The notes beneath the pieces are model-generated. The model was given only the letters and a program-made list of their open reading frames with translations. It did no database searches and was not told the DNA's origin. The translations under genes and the position numbers were made by a program. Below, in pieces: positions 26,565 through 35,023 of a DNA stretch of 49,643 nucleotides (its first letter is position 1; each line of letters opens with the position of its first letter). The DNA is from an uncultured Gammaproteobacteria bacterium (GTDB lineage Bacteria; Pseudomonadota; Gammaproteobacteria; Pseudomonadales; Azotimanducaceae): assembly GCA_913050035.1 (NCBI GenBank), contig CAJXAC010000009.1, forward strand, positions 1-49,643, read 5' to 3'.

Positions 26565-27503
26565 ATGGCAACAATTTTTATCGACGGACAGGCCGGCACC
26601 ACGGGTATTGAGATTACCACCCGACTGCGTGGGCGCAGCGATCTTGAGCTTTTGACTATTGCGGACGAACACCGCAAGGATCCGGCAATCCGTGAACGGA
26701 TGTTTAAACAGGCCGATATCGCAATTCTATGCCTACCAGACGCGGCTGCCCTGGAGGCCTGCACGCTGGCCGACCACAACTGCCGGATACTCGACGCCAG
26801 CAGCGCTCATCGCGTTCACCCCGAATGGGCCTATGGGCTACCCGAGCTAAACGCGCAAAATCGCAATGCCATTGCCGAGGCCGATAAAGTCAGCAATCCA
26901 GGTTGTTATCCTCAAGGTTTTATTCTCTGCGTTCTACCGTTAATTGAGGCCGGCCTGTTAAATCCCAGCACCCCCCTTCGATGTAACGCTGTTTCAGGTT
27001 ATTCGGGCGGCGGGCGCCAGATGATTGAATCTTTCAGTGACTTTACGCCCGAACAAGCGGATACCTACAACACTCAGGCTTATGGACTCACCCAAAGCCA
27101 TAAGCATCTACCGGAAATGCAGCACTATAGTGGCACCACCGTAGCACCGATTTTTTTGCCGACTGTAGCCAATTATTACAAGGGCATGGTCACCAGTGTC
27201 GCGTTATTCGCGAGCGAACTGAACGGTGCGACGCCGGCCGAGGTTCAGGCCATTTTAGCGCAGCGCTATGCCGATGAACGATTCATTCGAGTAGCGCCGG
27301 TTAACGCCGAGCAGCAACTGGTGAACGGATACTTGAATCCCACCGCATGCAACGGCACAAACAATCTAGAATTAATGGTATTCGGTGATGCGCAACGCGT
27401 AATTATCAACGCGCGTTATGACAATTTAGGCAAGGGCGCTGCTGGCGCCGCCATACAAAACCTTAACATTATGCTTGGCATGCAAGAGGAACTTGGACTA
27501 TGA
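26565..27503 (+). CDS. argC: N-acetyl-gamma-glutamyl-phosphate reductase, type 2 (ArgC)
   Basis: ArgC reduces N-acetylglutamyl phosphate to the semialdehyde in arginine synthesis, using NADPH. The 312-residue protein begins MATIFIDGQAGTTGIEI, a shortened Rossmann entry typical of the type-2 subfamily. It has the catalytic cysteine in SNPGCYPQG and a conserved HKHLPEMQ segment. The ATG at 26565 is chosen because it begins at the first beta strand; an in-frame start at 26496 adds 23 unconserved residues. No other arginine gene is near. Its stop overlaps the start of the next aminotransferase gene (ATGA). Confidence 0.92.
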   Translation: MATIFIDGQAGTTGIEITTRLRGRSDLELLTIADEHRKDPAIRERMFKQADIAILCLPDAAALEACTLADHNCRILDASSAHRVHPEWAYGLPELNAQNRNAIAEADKVSNPGCYPQGFILCVLPLIEAGLLNPSTPLRCNAVSGYSGGGRQMIESFSDFTPEQADTYNTQAYGLTQSHKHLPEMQHYSGTTVAPIFLPTVANYYKGMVTSVALFASELNGATPAEVQAILAQRYADERFIRVAPVNAEQQLVNGYLNPTACNGTNNLELMVFGDAQRVIINARYDNLGKGAAGAAIQNLNIMLGMQEELGL

Positions 27504-28798
27504 CCGCTGGTGAATCAGGGCAGCCCCTGGCGGAGCTATCGAAGACAGACTTACAGGCGCTAGAGCAGGCTTGGGCAGCGGAGCTGACACAGGTTAGTGG
27601 CGCCAATCAAAAATTAGACTTAAGCCGCGGCAAGCCCGGCGCTGAGCAACTCAGTCTCAGCGACGCCTTGGAGACCATGATCGCTGGCGATTACATCAGC
27701 GCTGATGGCACCGACACCCGTAACTATGGCGGCTTAATGGGCATTGCCGAAGCTCGCGAACTTGGCTCCGAAATCATGGAGGTACCTGCAACAGAGATCA
27801 TGGCTGCAGGCAATTCAAGCCTGAATCTTATGCATTTGGTATTAAGTACCGCCCTGCAGCTTGGCTTGTGGGGGGATGAGCGAAAGTGGTGTGATAGCAA
27901 GGCTATCAAGGTGCTAACGCCGGTACCCGGCTACGATCGACACTTTGTCCTGTGCCAACATTTCGGCATGGAAATGGTCAATATCCCCATGCTTGAAGAC
28001 GGCCCTGATATGCAACGGGCCGCCGAACTGGCCGCAGCAGACTCGTGCATTAAAGCCATCTGGTGCGTACCTAAGTACGCGAACCCTACTGGCAACACCT
28101 ATACCGACAGCACTGTGCGTGCACTAGCCGATCTACCCAATCAGGCTGCCGCGAAGGACTTCGTTGTTCTCTGGGACAACGCTTATGCGGTGCATCATTT
28201 GCAGCAACCTGGAGATGCCTTGGCCAGTATTCGCGATGCTGCAATCGCTGCCGGGACCCAAGAACATATAGTGCAGTTCGCTTCTACCTCAAAAATCACC
28301 TTCGCTGGCGCCGGCGTCGGTTTTGTCACCTCCGGCGCTACCGTACTCAAGAGTCTTACTGCGCACTTAAGCGTCCAGACTGTTGGACCCGACAAAGTAA
28401 ACCAGTTACGACATGCACGCTTCTTAAATGGGCGCATTACCGAGCACATGGCAGCCCATGCAGAAATTCTGCGACCAAAATTTGCATTGGTCGAACGCGT
28501 ATTAACTGAACAGCTGGGAGCTCTGGGCATCGCCCACTGGACCCAGCCTAATGGCGGCTATTTCGTTTCCCTTGACCTACTGCCAGGTCTTGCGAAACAA
28601 GTTGTTGCGATGGCAAAAGAGGCGGGCTTAGTTCTCACTCCAGCGGGTGCAACCTTCCCATACGGTATCGATCCAAACGATCGCAACGTACGCATCGCTC
28701 CCACTTTCGGCAGCTTAGAAGAATTGGCCGGCGCCATGCAGATACTTACGCTATGCGTAAAACTCGCCAGTGCACGCCTTTTGCTCGCACAATCCTAG
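27500..28798 (+). CDS. Aspartate aminotransferase-like PLP enzyme (Aminotran_MocR family)
   Basis: A fold-type I PLP enzyme of 432 residues, close to the class Ic aspartate aminotransferases of the Aminotran_MocR family. Diagnostic segments are LDLSRGKPGAEQL, RNYGGLMGIAEARELG, TPVPGYDRHF and PKYANPTGNTY. The PLP-lysine is in FASTSKITFAGAGVGF, and the substrate-carboxylate arginine is expected in DRNVRIAPTF. There is no GntR DNA-binding domain, so it is an enzyme, not a MocR regulator. Translation is coupled to argC. The downstream rhlB follows within seven bases. Confidence 0.88.
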   Translation: MTAGESGQPLAELSKTDLQALEQAWAAELTQVSGANQKLDLSRGKPGAEQLSLSDALETMIAGDYISADGTDTRNYGGLMGIAEARELGSEIMEVPATEIMAAGNSSLNLMHLVLSTALQLGLWGDERKWCDSKAIKVLTPVPGYDRHFVLCQHFGMEMVNIPMLEDGPDMQRAAELAAADSCIKAIWCVPKYANPTGNTYTDSTVRALADLPNQAAAKDFVVLWDNAYAVHHLQQPGDALASIRDAAIAAGTQEHIVQFASTSKITFAGAGVGFVTSGATVLKSLTAHLSVQTVGPDKVNQLRHARFLNGRITEHMAAHAEILRPKFALVERVLTEQLGALGIAHWTQPNGGYFVSLDLLPGLAKQVVAMAKEAGLVLTPAGATFPYGIDPNDRNVRIAPTFGSLEELAGAMQILTLCVKLASARLLLAQS

Positions 28799-28805
28799 GA
28801 AAACT

Positions 28806-30026
28806 ATGACCGATCTTTTACCGGCTACTGACCTAAATAATTCCGCAACTACATCGACCGCAGAGCTAGATCGGTTCCAAGACTATGCCCTGCCCGATCC
28901 ATTGATGCGGGCTATCGATGATCTGGGGTTTGAATTTTGCACGCCAATCCAGGGCCGAGCGTTACCGTTCAGTCTCGCAGACTACGACGTCACCGGGCAG
29001 GCACAGACGGGCACCGGCAAAACTGCAGCCTTCCTCATTACTCTATTGACCCGATTCTGGGAAAATCCACTGCAACAACCACTGCCGATGGGCACACCGC
29101 GCGCCTTGGTACTCGCACCAACACGAGAGTTAGCCCTGCAAATCGAAGGCGACGCAGAGGGACTCGCCAAATATATGGGCGCCCACACAGTGAGCGTTGT
29201 AGGTGGTATGGATTTTACCAAGCAGCAGGAACGCTTAGCTGCAAAGCCGGTAGACATATTGGTGGCTACCCCGGGCCGACTTATCGACTTTCTTGAGCGA
29301 CGCCACGTGAATTTAAGCAAAGTCGAGACCTTGGTGATTGATGAAGCAGACCGCATGCTCGACATGGGTTTCATTCCCGACGTCCGCCGCATCGTCTTTC
29401 AGACTCCGCATAAACGGCAACGTCAGACCTTATTTTTCTCCGCGACTTTTAATGAAACTGTTATGCGCCTTGCGCAATCTTGGACCATTGACCCAGAGCA
29501 TATCGTGGTAGAACCAGATAGCGTTGCCACCGATACCGTCGACCAGAAGTTTTGGCTGGTCAGCGGCAGCGGGCGGCAGAAACTACTGCGCGATTTTTTG
29601 TTAGTGCAGCGCCCCGCACGGGCCATTATCTTCGCTAATCGCCGCGACCAGACCCATCGCCTGGTCAGTTATTTAAGCCAGCACGGTATCCAGTGCGAGG
29701 GTTTAGCCGGCGATATTCCACAAAAGAAACGTCTGTCAACTCTGAACCGGTTTAAGGAAGGCAAACTACAGTACCTAATCGCTACTGACGTTGCTGGCCG
29801 TGGGATCCACGTTGACGGTGTTACCCATGTGATTAATTTTGAGCTTCCAGAAGACCCGGAGGATTACGTGCATCGCATTGGCCGCACCGGTCGGGCCGGC
29901 GCGGAGGGGGTAGCTATCAGCTTTGTCTCTGAGGACGATGCATTTAACCTGCCCGCTTTGGAAGAATACTTGGGCGATCAAATCAAATGTGTGCAACCAG
30001 ACGACCTGAGCGATGCAGCCGAATAA
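28806..30026 (+). CDS. rhlB: DEAD-box RNA helicase RhlB
   Basis: An ATP-dependent RNA helicase; in E. coli RhlB unwinds RNA for the degradosome. The ATG at 28806 has AGGA six bases upstream and gives 406 residues. Visible motifs in order: Q motif (FEFCTPIQGRALP), Walker A (AQTGTGKT), PTRELA, GG, TPGR, DEAD, SAT, and HRIGRTGRAG. The YDVTGQAQTG region and lack of a long basic C-terminal tail fit RhlB better than RhlE or SrmB, although the short C terminus means degradosome association is not certain. Confidence 0.88.
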   Translation: MTDLLPATDLNNSATTSTAELDRFQDYALPDPLMRAIDDLGFEFCTPIQGRALPFSLADYDVTGQAQTGTGKTAAFLITLLTRFWENPLQQPLPMGTPRALVLAPTRELALQIEGDAEGLAKYMGAHTVSVVGGMDFTKQQERLAAKPVDILVATPGRLIDFLERRHVNLSKVETLVIDEADRMLDMGFIPDVRRIVFQTPHKRQRQTLFFSATFNETVMRLAQSWTIDPEHIVVEPDSVATDTVDQKFWLVSGSGRQKLLRDFLLVQRPARAIIFANRRDQTHRLVSYLSQHGIQCEGLAGDIPQKKRLSTLNRFKEGKLQYLIATDVAGRGIHVDGVTHVINFELPEDPEDYVHRIGRTGRAGAEGVAISFVSEDDAFNLPALEEYLGDQIKCVQPDDLSDAAE

Positions 30027-30061
30027 TAATCGCGCTATGGCAACACACGCCGTGAGGAATT

Positions 30062-30892
30062 ATGTCTAACACCGCTTCGACCAAGGTCGCTGTTGTTCAA
30101 CACAATGCCGGTACAGATGTCGAAGCTAACCTCAGCACCCTAACCACATTGAGTCGCCAGGCAGCTGCAGACGGCGCACAACTGATCGCCTGGGCAGAGG
30201 CATTCGCTTACCTTGGTCGGCATGAGGGTAAACAAGAAATCCTCGAACCTTTGCCCGCAGGCGGCCCTATTTTGCGCCGCTGCCAAGAATTAGCCCGAGA
30301 ACTCGACTGCGCTTTGTTGCTCGGCGGATTCCATGAAGCCATCCCCGACGACCCGCAACGCTGCTTTAACACCAGTGTTTATTTAGACGAAACAGGTTCG
30401 ATAAAGGCGCTGTATCGAAAAATTCACTTGTTTGACGTCAATATCGTGGACGGGCCGCAACTGCAGGAGTCTCGTCAAACTGCCGCCGGGCACCAGACAG
30501 CGATCGCGGCAACTGCCTTCGGCACTCTCGGACTTACTATTTGCTATGACCTACGCTTCCCGGCTTTATACCAAAGTCTTACAGATCAGGGTGCAATCGC
30601 GCACAGCGTGCCCTCAGCATTCACAGCAACTACCGGCGATGCCCATTGGCACGCATTGCTGCGCGCTCGGGCGATCGAAAACCAAAGCTACATTATTGCC
30701 CCGGCACAACATGGTCAGCACAGCGCTAATCGCGCATCCTATGGCCATTCAGTGATCATCGATCCGTGGGGGCGAGTGCTCGCAGAAATCGATGACGGCG
30801 ACGGATATGCCATCGCTAGCGTAGACCCAGCCGAGGTTAAGCGCGTGCGCGAACAGCTTCCTAGCCTGAAAAACCGCCAACCTTTTGCGTAG
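30062..30892 (+). CDS. Carbon-nitrogen hydrolase (nitrilase superfamily, Nit1-like amidase)
   Basis: A 276-residue nitrilase-fold amidase with the Glu-Lys-Cys triad: Glu46 in LIAWAEAFAYLG, the lysine in YRKIHLFDV, and the cysteine in LTICYDLRFP. The YRKIHLFDV segment and length match the Nit1/NitB group, in which several members hydrolyse deaminated glutathione, a metabolite-repair reaction. AWAEAF replaces the more common PE(N/C)F context of the glutamate, so substrate preference may differ. GTGAGGAATT gives a good ribosome-binding site before the ATG. It lies between rhlB and a PerM-type permease on the same strand. Confidence 0.9.
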   Translation: MSNTASTKVAVVQHNAGTDVEANLSTLTTLSRQAAADGAQLIAWAEAFAYLGRHEGKQEILEPLPAGGPILRRCQELARELDCALLLGGFHEAIPDDPQRCFNTSVYLDETGSIKALYRKIHLFDVNIVDGPQLQESRQTAAGHQTAIAATAFGTLGLTICYDLRFPALYQSLTDQGAIAHSVPSAFTATTGDAHWHALLRARAIENQSYIIAPAQHGQHSANRASYGHSVIIDPWGRVLAEIDDGDGYAIASVDPAEVKRVREQLPSLKNRQPFA

Positions 30893-30907
30893 CAGTAGAA
30901 CAACACC

Positions 30908-31999
30908 ATGGCAGATGATAAAAAAACCAGCACGGCTAATAGTCTCTTAATAGTCGCAGCTCTTATCGTTATCGCAGCGGGTCTGAAATCCGCCCAAGCG
31001 CTTATCGTGCCCTTCCTGCTGTCGGTATTTATCGCAACTATCGCGGCCACACCTCTGTTTTGGCTGCGCGCGCGAGGCTTAAACAATAATGTTGCGTTGC
31101 CCACAGTAATTGTTGGCATAATGACCGTACTTGCTGTGCTGGCTGCTCTACTGGCCTCATCGACCTCTGCGTTTGCAGCTAAGCTGCCCTTTTATCAGGA
31201 ACGCCTCGCACTGCTGCAGGCCCAGCTGGTCGCCTTTCTCCAGCAATTTGATATCCCACTAGACCTGACCAGTGTGGTCACCAACTTATCACCCGGGTCA
31301 GCTTTAACCTTCGCAAGTTCCACCTTGGCCGGCATTGGTGCGGTACTCAGCGATAGTCTGCTGATTACCCTAACAGTGGTCTTCATTCTCGCCGAAGCTA
31401 CAAGCTTTCCCAGCAAACTGCGCCAAATTCTCTCCGATCCACAGCGCGACTTACCGCTGTTTGCGCAATTTACTACGAATATGAACCGTTATATTGCCAT
31501 CAAGACCAGTGTCAGTATCGGCACCGGGATTGTCGTTACCATAGTGCTTTGGGCACTCCAGGTAGACTTTCCATTGCTGTGGGGTTTGCTGGCAATGCTG
31601 CTGAACTTCATCCCAACTATCGGCTCCATTATCGCGGCAGTACCGCCGGTTTTATTGGCAATTGTGCAAATCGGCCCTGCAGTTGCTGGCGCTGTCGCAG
31701 CGAGCTTTTTCCTGATTAATATGGTGATGGGCAACATCGTCGAACCGCGCTTTTTGGGACGAAGCCTGGGGCTTTCAACCTTAGTGGTATTTCTATCGCT
31801 AGTGCTGTGGGGCTGGCTGCTCGGCCCCGTTGGTATGCTGCTGTCTGTGCCATTAACTATGACCGCCAAAATAGCTATGGAAGCGAATCCAGACACGGCC
31901 TGGATCGCTTATCTTTTGGGACCTGCCGATCCAGAGCCGGCTGCTGCGTCGGACTTAGCGCCCGTAAATGACGAGCAGCCACCAGAAGCATCCTCATGA
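30908..31999 (+). CDS. AI-2E family (PerM/YdiK) membrane transporter
   Basis: A 363-residue inner-membrane protein of the AI-2E transporter superfamily. Paired hydrophobic helices lie at the N terminus (about 14-55 and 60-80). A soluble region follows (about 85-140), then a cluster of helices (about 150-330) containing the conserved segment LLNFIPTIGSIIAAVPPVLLA and the typical VEPRFLGRSLGLSTLVVFLSL. The acidic tail is probably cytoplasmic. The family includes autoinducer exporters and Na+/H+ antiporters, so the substrate stays open. Its stop overlaps the start of the hisC-like gene (ATGA). Confidence 0.9.
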   Translation: MADDKKTSTANSLLIVAALIVIAAGLKSAQALIVPFLLSVFIATIAATPLFWLRARGLNNNVALPTVIVGIMTVLAVLAALLASSTSAFAAKLPFYQERLALLQAQLVAFLQQFDIPLDLTSVVTNLSPGSALTFASSTLAGIGAVLSDSLLITLTVVFILAEATSFPSKLRQILSDPQRDLPLFAQFTTNMNRYIAIKTSVSIGTGIVVTIVLWALQVDFPLLWGLLAMLLNFIPTIGSIIAAVPPVLLAIVQIGPAVAGAVAASFFLINMVMGNIVEPRFLGRSLGLSTLVVFLSLVLWGWLLGPVGMLLSVPLTMTAKIAMEANPDTAWIAYLLGPADPEPAAASDLAPVNDEQPPEASS

Positions 32000-33075
32000 G
32001 TACATACCAACGTCCTAACATTCAACGCATGCAGGGGTATAGCTGGGGGGAACAACCTAAGGATGGTCAGGCGATTAAGCTCAATACCAACGAAAACCCC
32101 TATCCACCCAGTCCTACCGTCGCAGCGGCACTGAGCAATTTCGCAATCACCGACCTTCGCACCTACCCACAGCCTACTGCCGATGCTCTGCGCCAGCGAA
32201 TCGCCCAACTGCATGGTCTCAGCAAGAATCAGGTCGTCGTTACCCACGCCGGCGACGAAGCGCTACGTCTGGCGGTGACCACCTACGTTAGCCCAGGTGG
32301 CACATTCGCCAGCACTAACCCAAGTTATTCCCTTTACCCGGTACTCGCACAGATTCAGGACGCGCAAACTTTTAACATCGACTTGGAAACCGACTGGTCT
32401 ATCCCTGCCGACTTTGCAGCAAAGGCCTGCGCTGCAGATGCTCAACTCACTTGCATAGTAAATCCCCATGCCCCAAGCGGCCACCTTACCCGAGCTGAGC
32501 AGTTGCACCGGATCGCCGAGGGTATCAGCGGTGTATTACTGATCGACGAAGCCTATGCAGATTTCATTGATCCAGAGATTGGCTATACAAGTCGCGAGTT
32601 GGTTGAGCAACATGACAATGTTCTAGTTCTGCGCACTTTTAGTAAGGGCTACAGCCTTGCCGGGTTGAGGCTGGGTTATTTGCTTGGCAACGAAAGCCTG
32701 ATCACACCCATTATCGAAAAAACTCGTGACAGCTATAACGTCGATGCGATCAGTCAGCGACTCGGCATCGTTGCTCTAGAAGACCAAGCCTATGCGCGCA
32801 GCACATGGGCCAGAGTACGCGAGCAACGCCAACTCTTGGCGCAACAGCTCAGCGAACTGGGCTGGGCATGTGTCGCCAGTGAAACCAATTTTTTGCTGTC
32901 GACGCCACCGCACGACGGCATCGGCGCAGAGGCAATCTACAAGCAACTGAAAGCTGAGAATATCTTGGTGCGTTACTTCAACCACCCACGCCTCGATGAC
33001 AAATTACGCATCAGCATAGGCACCGAGGAGCAAAACCAAGTGCTGCTAAAGCGCCTGCGACGCCTTAGTCGCTGA
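31996..33075 (+). CDS. HisC-like PLP aminotransferase
   Basis: A histidinol-phosphate aminotransferase family enzyme of 359 residues. The N-terminal signature LNTNENPYPPSP, the PLP aspartate region in LLIDEAYADF and the PLP-lysine in RTFSKGYSLAGLRLGY are all present. The C-terminal arginine is in DKLRISIGT. The gene is not in a his operon; its neighbours are a permease and a cupin. It might act on histidinol phosphate as an extra HisC or on another amine such as an aromatic amino acid. The name hisC is withheld for that reason. Confidence 0.88.
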   Translation: MSTYQRPNIQRMQGYSWGEQPKDGQAIKLNTNENPYPPSPTVAAALSNFAITDLRTYPQPTADALRQRIAQLHGLSKNQVVVTHAGDEALRLAVTTYVSPGGTFASTNPSYSLYPVLAQIQDAQTFNIDLETDWSIPADFAAKACAADAQLTCIVNPHAPSGHLTRAEQLHRIAEGISGVLLIDEAYADFIDPEIGYTSRELVEQHDNVLVLRTFSKGYSLAGLRLGYLLGNESLITPIIEKTRDSYNVDAISQRLGIVALEDQAYARSTWARVREQRQLLAQQLSELGWACVASETNFLLSTPPHDGIGAEAIYKQLKAENILVRYFNHPRLDDKLRISIGTEEQNQVLLKRLRRLSR

Positions 33076-33093
33076 TCGGGAGGCCACTGAGCT

Positions 33094-33570
33094 ATGCACA
33101 AACATCTGTTACGCGCGACCGACATTGCTGCAATGCCCATCGAGAAAGTCCAACATCAATTTAATACCAACGCAGTGCGACTGACTCGATCGCTCAGCGC
33201 AGCGGCGGGGATGCAACGTTTGGGGCTGCATATGGTGACTCTGAAACCGGGCTGTGACTCGACCACTCATCATTACCACGATGCGGATGAGGAATTTATC
33301 TATATCATTGCTGGCACGGGGACCGCCAGAATCGGCGATGAAAGCTTTAGCGTCGGTGCTGGCGACTTTATGGGCTTCACTGCTCCGTCAGAGCCCCATA
33401 GTCTGCACAACAGTTCCGCAGAGGATTTGGTTTATCTTATGGGTGGCGAATCTGCCCCGGTAGACGTTGTTCACTATCCGGACATTAAGCGGAGTATGAC
33501 CAAATCCCATGGCCGTCGCAGTTATAGCGACTGGGACGATATCCATGAGGTGACTACTAGAGACCGTTAA
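33094..33570 (+). CDS. Cupin-domain protein
   Basis: A 158-residue single-domain cupin. Motif 1 is visible as THHYHDADEEFIYIIAGTG (two His, one Glu ligand) and motif 2 as GDFMGFTAPSEPHSLHN (final His ligand), so a metal site is likely complete. Such proteins range from sugar isomerases to dioxygenases and small-molecule sensors. A GGGAGG box lies 12 bases before the ATG, rather far. It stands between the hisC-like aminotransferase and a luciferase-like oxidoreductase on the same strand, with short gaps, suggesting shared expression. Confidence 0.85.
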   Translation: MHKHLLRATDIAAMPIEKVQHQFNTNAVRLTRSLSAAAGMQRLGLHMVTLKPGCDSTTHHYHDADEEFIYIIAGTGTARIGDESFSVGAGDFMGFTAPSEPHSLHNSSAEDLVYLMGGESAPVDVVHYPDIKRSMTKSHGRRSYSDWDDIHEVTTRDR

Positions 33571-33629
33571 GTGTTGGTCTTGGGTATTAACTCGAGTAAC
33601 CTGTTTTTTTATGCATTGTGGAGGGAAAC

Positions 33630-34535
33630 ATGACACAACTACCCGCTGTGAGTTTGGCAGCTGTTCCGGGTCGCAGACTCAAGACCATCGAGATCGCTCA
33701 AGAAATCGAACGACGAGGCTTTCCCGGCATATTTGGCCCAAGCCTTGGGGACAGTTTGTCACTCTGCAATGCCATCGCGCTGAGCACCAGTGACGTCATG
33801 ATCGGCACCAGCATTACTCCAATCTATACCCGCAATGTCACAGACTTTGCGCAAACGGCAGCGTTTCTGCACGAAGTATCCAACGGCAGATTCCGTTTCG
33901 GTGTAGGCGTCAGCCACGCGCCAGCGCTCAACCGTATGGGTATCACCGCGGGCAAGCCGTTGGGCGATATGCGCCAGTTTGTTGAAGATATGCATGCAGT
34001 ACCACGTGTCGGCGACCTGCCGCCCATCGTACTGGCCACCCTGCGCGACAAAATGATTCAACTGGCTGAAGAGATCGGGGGCGGCATGGTATTTGCCAAC
34101 GGTGCGCGCTCCTATATGGAACACTCATTGGGAAATCTAAGTGCTGAAACCAGAGCCAATAATGACTTCTTTATTGGCAACATGGTGCCGACCTGCATCA
34201 GCGATGACAAAGCTGCGGCCGCTGCAGTAAATCGCAAAACTCTAACCAGCTACGCGTTCTTGCCTAACTATCGTAATTATTGGAAACAAGCCGGTTACGA
34301 GGAAGAAATGAATGGTGTAGAAGCGGCGATCGCCGAGAAAGATTTCGACCGCGTACCAGAGTGCTTGTCAGATCGCTGGCTCGCAGACACCACGCTATTC
34401 GGTAGCGCTAGCGAAGTCCGCGAAGGCATCGAAGCATGGTTCGATGCGGGCATAAAGTCGCCTATCGTTGTACCCTCGTCAGCATCGGGCGGCCAAATCC
34501 AAGCACTTGAGGAATTCTTCGCGCTCTGGGATTAG
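33630..34535 (+). CDS. Luciferase-like (LLM class) flavin/F420 oxidoreductase
   Basis: A TIM-barrel oxidoreductase of the bacterial luciferase superfamily, 301 residues. The ATG at 33630 has GGAGGG five bases upstream, far better than the in-frame GTG at 33618. Family features include the early strand PAVSLAAVPGRRLKTIEIAQ and GIFGPSLGDSLSLCNAIAL. GTSITPIYTRN and the core GRFRFGVGVSHAPALNRMG are also diagnostic. Proteobacterial members normally use FMN, though sequence similarity to F420-dependent actinobacterial enzymes is common. The substrate is unknown. Its stop overlaps the SixA start by one base. Confidence 0.88.
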   Translation: MTQLPAVSLAAVPGRRLKTIEIAQEIERRGFPGIFGPSLGDSLSLCNAIALSTSDVMIGTSITPIYTRNVTDFAQTAAFLHEVSNGRFRFGVGVSHAPALNRMGITAGKPLGDMRQFVEDMHAVPRVGDLPPIVLATLRDKMIQLAEEIGGGMVFANGARSYMEHSLGNLSAETRANNDFFIGNMVPTCISDDKAAAAAVNRKTLTSYAFLPNYRNYWKQAGYEEEMNGVEAAIAEKDFDRVPECLSDRWLADTTLFGSASEVREGIEAWFDAGIKSPIVVPSSASGGQIQALEEFFALWD

Positions 34536-35023
34536 TGGCCACACGGGCGCTCACCCTTCTGCGCCACGGCGACGCCCTAGCTGCGGCGTCGGGCGCAGGG
34601 GATTACGGTCGGGTGTTAAGCGCTCGCGGCGCTGATGATATCCAGCGCTTATTGGCGCAAAGTTTACATTTGAATCTCTGCGCGGATTGGATCTACGCTA
34701 GCCCTGCCGCACGTACTCAATCGAGCGCAGAGCCGTTCAAGGCCGTATGGCATTGCCCATGTGTAGATATTCCAGAGCTGTACCTTGCGCCTGAACATCA
34801 GCTCTTAGACATCTTGAGGCAAACGCCCCCAGACATTGCTCACATCTTGATGGTGGGTCATAACCCAGGCATCAGCTATCTGGCTAGCCTATTGAACCAC
34901 CAACAATCGTCCATTGAACTGCCCACAGCAGGCTTAGTCAGCTTCACCACCACAGCCGAATGGGTCGATCTCAGGCCACAGTGCGCAAACTTAACCCTGC
35001 AGTTGCAACCGGGCCATTACTGA
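34535..35023 (+). CDS. SixA-like phosphohistidine phosphatase
   Basis: A histidine-phosphatase (phosphoglycerate mutase superfamily) protein of 162 residues. The nucleophile motif RHGDA is near residue 11, and the second histidine motif GHNPG near residue 108. A conserved ASPAARTQSSAEPF segment lies between. The size and the LLRHGDA start match SixA, which in E. coli removes phosphate from histidine of phosphotransfer proteins. The start codon is GTG at 34535, overlapping the previous stop TAG by one base. Its 3' end overlaps the convergent RNA methyltransferase gene by seven bases. Confidence 0.85.
   Translation: MATRALTLLRHGDALAAASGAGDYGRVLSARGADDIQRLLAQSLHLNLCADWIYASPAARTQSSAEPFKAVWHCPCVDIPELYLAPEHQLLDILRQTPPDIAHILMVGHNPGISYLASLLNHQQSSIELPTAGLVSFTTTAEWVDLRPQCANLTLQLQPGHY

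Noticed and set aside
27500-28798. MocR/GntR transcription factor
   Set aside because: Only the aminotransferase fold is present; there is no winged helix-turn-helix domain at the N terminus.
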